64,000 nucleotides of DNA from Alteribacter aurantiacus DSM 18675 (GTDB taxonomy: Bacteria > Bacillota > Bacilli > Bacillales > Salisediminibacteriaceae). Positions 62,794-64,000 of this stretch are shown here, piece by piece. The notes beneath the pieces were generated by a model. That model made no database searches. It saw only the letters and a program-made list of their open reading frames with translations, and had not been told where the DNA came from. Location: positions 434,001 through 498,000 of the forward strand of contig NZ_KE386941.1 in assembly GCF_000429705.1 (NCBI RefSeq), given 5' to 3'. Each line of letters opens with the position of its first letter. Position 1 is the stretch's first letter. Position numbers and translations under genes: made by a program.

Positions 62794-63659
62794 TTGAGAA
62801 TGTCATAAGCTTTGTAGATCAAGTGTCTCGGTATCCTTATTTACAAAACGCCATGCTTGCAGCAGTGTTGGTTGGGGTCATATGTGGTGTTATAGGATGC
62901 TTCATTATCTTAAGAGGAATGGCTCTGATGGGGGACGCGATCTCTCATGCGGTTCTACCAGGGGTCGTCATTGCTTATATGATCGGAGTGAACTTCTTTA
63001 TAGGGGCAGTCATTACCGGTGTAATTACAGCCTTATCAATTGGGTACATTTCCCAGAATAGCCGAATAAAAGAGGACTCAGCTATCGGTATTATGTTTAC
63101 CGCGATGTTTGCTTTAGGTGTCGTTCTAATTACAGCTATGCGTGGATCGAGCGTAGATTTGTGGCATATCCTATTTGGGAACGTATTGGCTGTTTCTAGA
63201 ACAGATCTTTGGATTACATTTGGTATAGGAATCTTTGTTTTATTAGCCGTCTTTGTTTTTTACCGTCCACTTTTATTAAGTACGTTTGATGAGACGATGG
63301 CAAAAGCAACGGGTCTTCCTGTTCAATTTATTCATTATATGCTTATGCTATTACTATCCTTGGTTACCGTTGCTTCCCTTCAAACAGTGGGGATTATCCT
63401 CGTTGTTGCTATGCTGATTACGCCTGGAGCGACGGCGTACTTATTGACAGATCGCTTTCCAGTCATGCTCGGTTTAAGTGCCGTGTTTGGCGTGATATCT
63501 GCGGTAATGGGATTGTTTTTCTCTGTTATCTATGATGTTTCTTCAGGTGCATCGATTGTCCTTGTGGCTTCTGCACTATTTGGTTTAGCGTTCTTTTTCT
63601 CTCCAAAGCAAGGGATTGTGTTCAGACATTTCCGGTCTGTAGCTTCAAAACAACACTAG
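62790..63659 (+). CDS. Manganese-type metal ABC transporter, permease
   Basis: 289 residues with about eight hydrophobic segments, ABC-3 family. Conserved pieces are GCFIILRGMALMGDAISHAVLPG near the N-terminus (key residues R, D, H) and VGIILVVAMLITPGATAYLLT. It forms the channel with the ATPase encoded just upstream. B. subtilis MntABCD has two permeases and a binding lipoprotein; here only one permease and no lipoprotein gene are seen before the terminator, so the binding protein must be elsewhere or downstream. Confidence 0.9.
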   Translation: MIENVISFVDQVSRYPYLQNAMLAAVLVGVICGVIGCFIILRGMALMGDAISHAVLPGVVIAYMIGVNFFIGAVITGVITALSIGYISQNSRIKEDSAIGIMFTAMFALGVVLITAMRGSSVDLWHILFGNVLAVSRTDLWITFGIGIFVLLAVFVFYRPLLLSTFDETMAKATGLPVQFIHYMLMLLLSLVTVASLQTVGIILVVAMLITPGATAYLLTDRFPVMLGLSAVFGVISAVMGLFFSVIYDVSSGASIVLVASALFGLAFFFSPKQGIVFRHFRSVASKQH

Positions 63660-63684
63660 AGGTTTTAAAATAAAAGAAGAGGGA

Positions 63685-63720
63685 AAAGAGATTATCATAA
63701 ACCGATAGTCTCTTTTTTTT
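63685..63720 (+). terminator. Terminator after the metal transporter genes
   Basis: Stem AAGAGATTATC / GATAGTCTCTT (one G-U pair) with an ATAAACC loop and a run of eight T. Confidence 0.88.
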
Positions 63721-63928
63721 GTATGAATTTGGGTTTGATAGGACAGAAATACCGAGTAATTGGAAGCATACGTTTCTCTAATAATGGATAGGAGAGCTAA
63801 GTAATAGTAGGAAGGTTTTAAATAAGATAATAACGATTAAAGTCACTTTGTCAGGTTTGCGAAATTTGTCGAATGAGCGTAAGATTTACAGTCGTGTAAG
63901 TGAGGACGGTTCTGTAGGAGGGACATGG

Positions 63929-64000
63929 ATGAAAAGTAAATGGTCTTTCATAATCATTACGGCAGTTGCTTTTGTGATGCTTGGTGGAACGGTTATTGTA
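63929..64000 (+). CDS. Start of a membrane or secreted protein gene (cut by window end)
   Basis: 24 codons: MKSKWSFIIITAVAFVML, then GGTVIV. A short basic start and a hydrophobic stretch indicate a signal peptide or membrane anchor. GTAGGAGGG lies before the ATG. No lipobox cysteine is reached, so whether this is a lipoprotein such as the missing metal-binding subunit cannot be judged. Confidence 0.6.
   Translation, partial: MKSKWSFIIITAVAFVMLGGTVIV

Noticed and set aside
1..64000. tRNA or rRNA genes, transposases, phage or defence genes
   Set aside because: Gene order is core Bacillaceae throughout and no such sequence was recognised by reading; a covariance search was not possible here.

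Overview
This 64 kb window looks like chromosomal core DNA from a low-to-mid G+C, endospore-forming member of the Bacillaceae. Three things support this: spore genes (gpr, spoIIP, yqfC, yqfD), competence genes (comER, comEA, comEB, comEC) and a gene order that follows the Bacillus subtilis yqeH-to-nfo segment almost gene for gene. The proteins are divergent from B. subtilis and acidic in places. Together with the intergenic repeat types this would fit a halophilic genus such as Halobacillus or Pontibacillus, but that placement is inference. I see no rRNA, tRNA, CRISPR array, prophage, insertion sequence or defence island.

Layout. 1-4.3 kb: a cut-off yqeH, then aroE, yhbY, nadD, yqeK, rsfS and yqeM (ribosome assembly, shikimate and NAD synthesis). 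4.4-9.3 kb: the late competence locus, with comER divergent from comEA-comEB-comEC, and the small gene yqzM. 9.7-14.1 kb: holA, rpsT (reverse), then the spore genes gpr, spoIIP and yqxA. 14.3-25.8 kb: lepA, hemW, the CIRCE-controlled heat-shock operon hrcA-grpE-dnaK-dnaJ, and prmA, rsmE and mtaB. 26-28.7 kb: deoC, a Na/Pi cotransporter (reverse), rpsU and yqeY. 29-32 kb: a sigma-W-type operon of yqeZ (NfeD), floA and a membrane-anchored unknown. 32.5-41.3 kb: yqfC, yqfD, phoH, pgpH, ybeY, dgkA, a DUF502 protein, cdd, era, yqzL and recO. 41.3-46.4 kb: T-box-controlled glyQ-glyS, then ccpN and ppsR. 46.8-50.4 kb: the macromolecular synthesis operon yaiI-dnaG-sigA. 50.5-59.9 kb: a membrane protein, a GDPD-family phosphodiesterase, cccA, trmK, yqfO, ispH (reverse), a CarD-like regulator (reverse), yqfQ (reverse), cshB, nfo and yqfT (reverse). 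60-64 kb: an orphan soluble histidine kinase, a manganese-type ABC transporter pair behind a promoter with an MntR-like box, and the first 24 codons of a further gene.

Most genes are housekeeping, so the less ordinary material is regulatory or intergenic. It includes a near-perfect sigma-E promoter for comER, a sigma-G-like promoter for gpr, a sigma-W promoter for the flotillin operon and an MntR-like operator. There is a family of about 43-bp palindromes (four copies), a 225-bp fold-back element nesting one of them, and a pair of about 82-bp direct repeats flanking the deoC-yqeY block. A 21-bp periodic array reads on the reverse strand as six heptapeptides behind a strong ribosome binding site. 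I found no convincing new multi-gene system. The heptad-repeat reading frame and the palindrome families are the best candidates for undescribed features.
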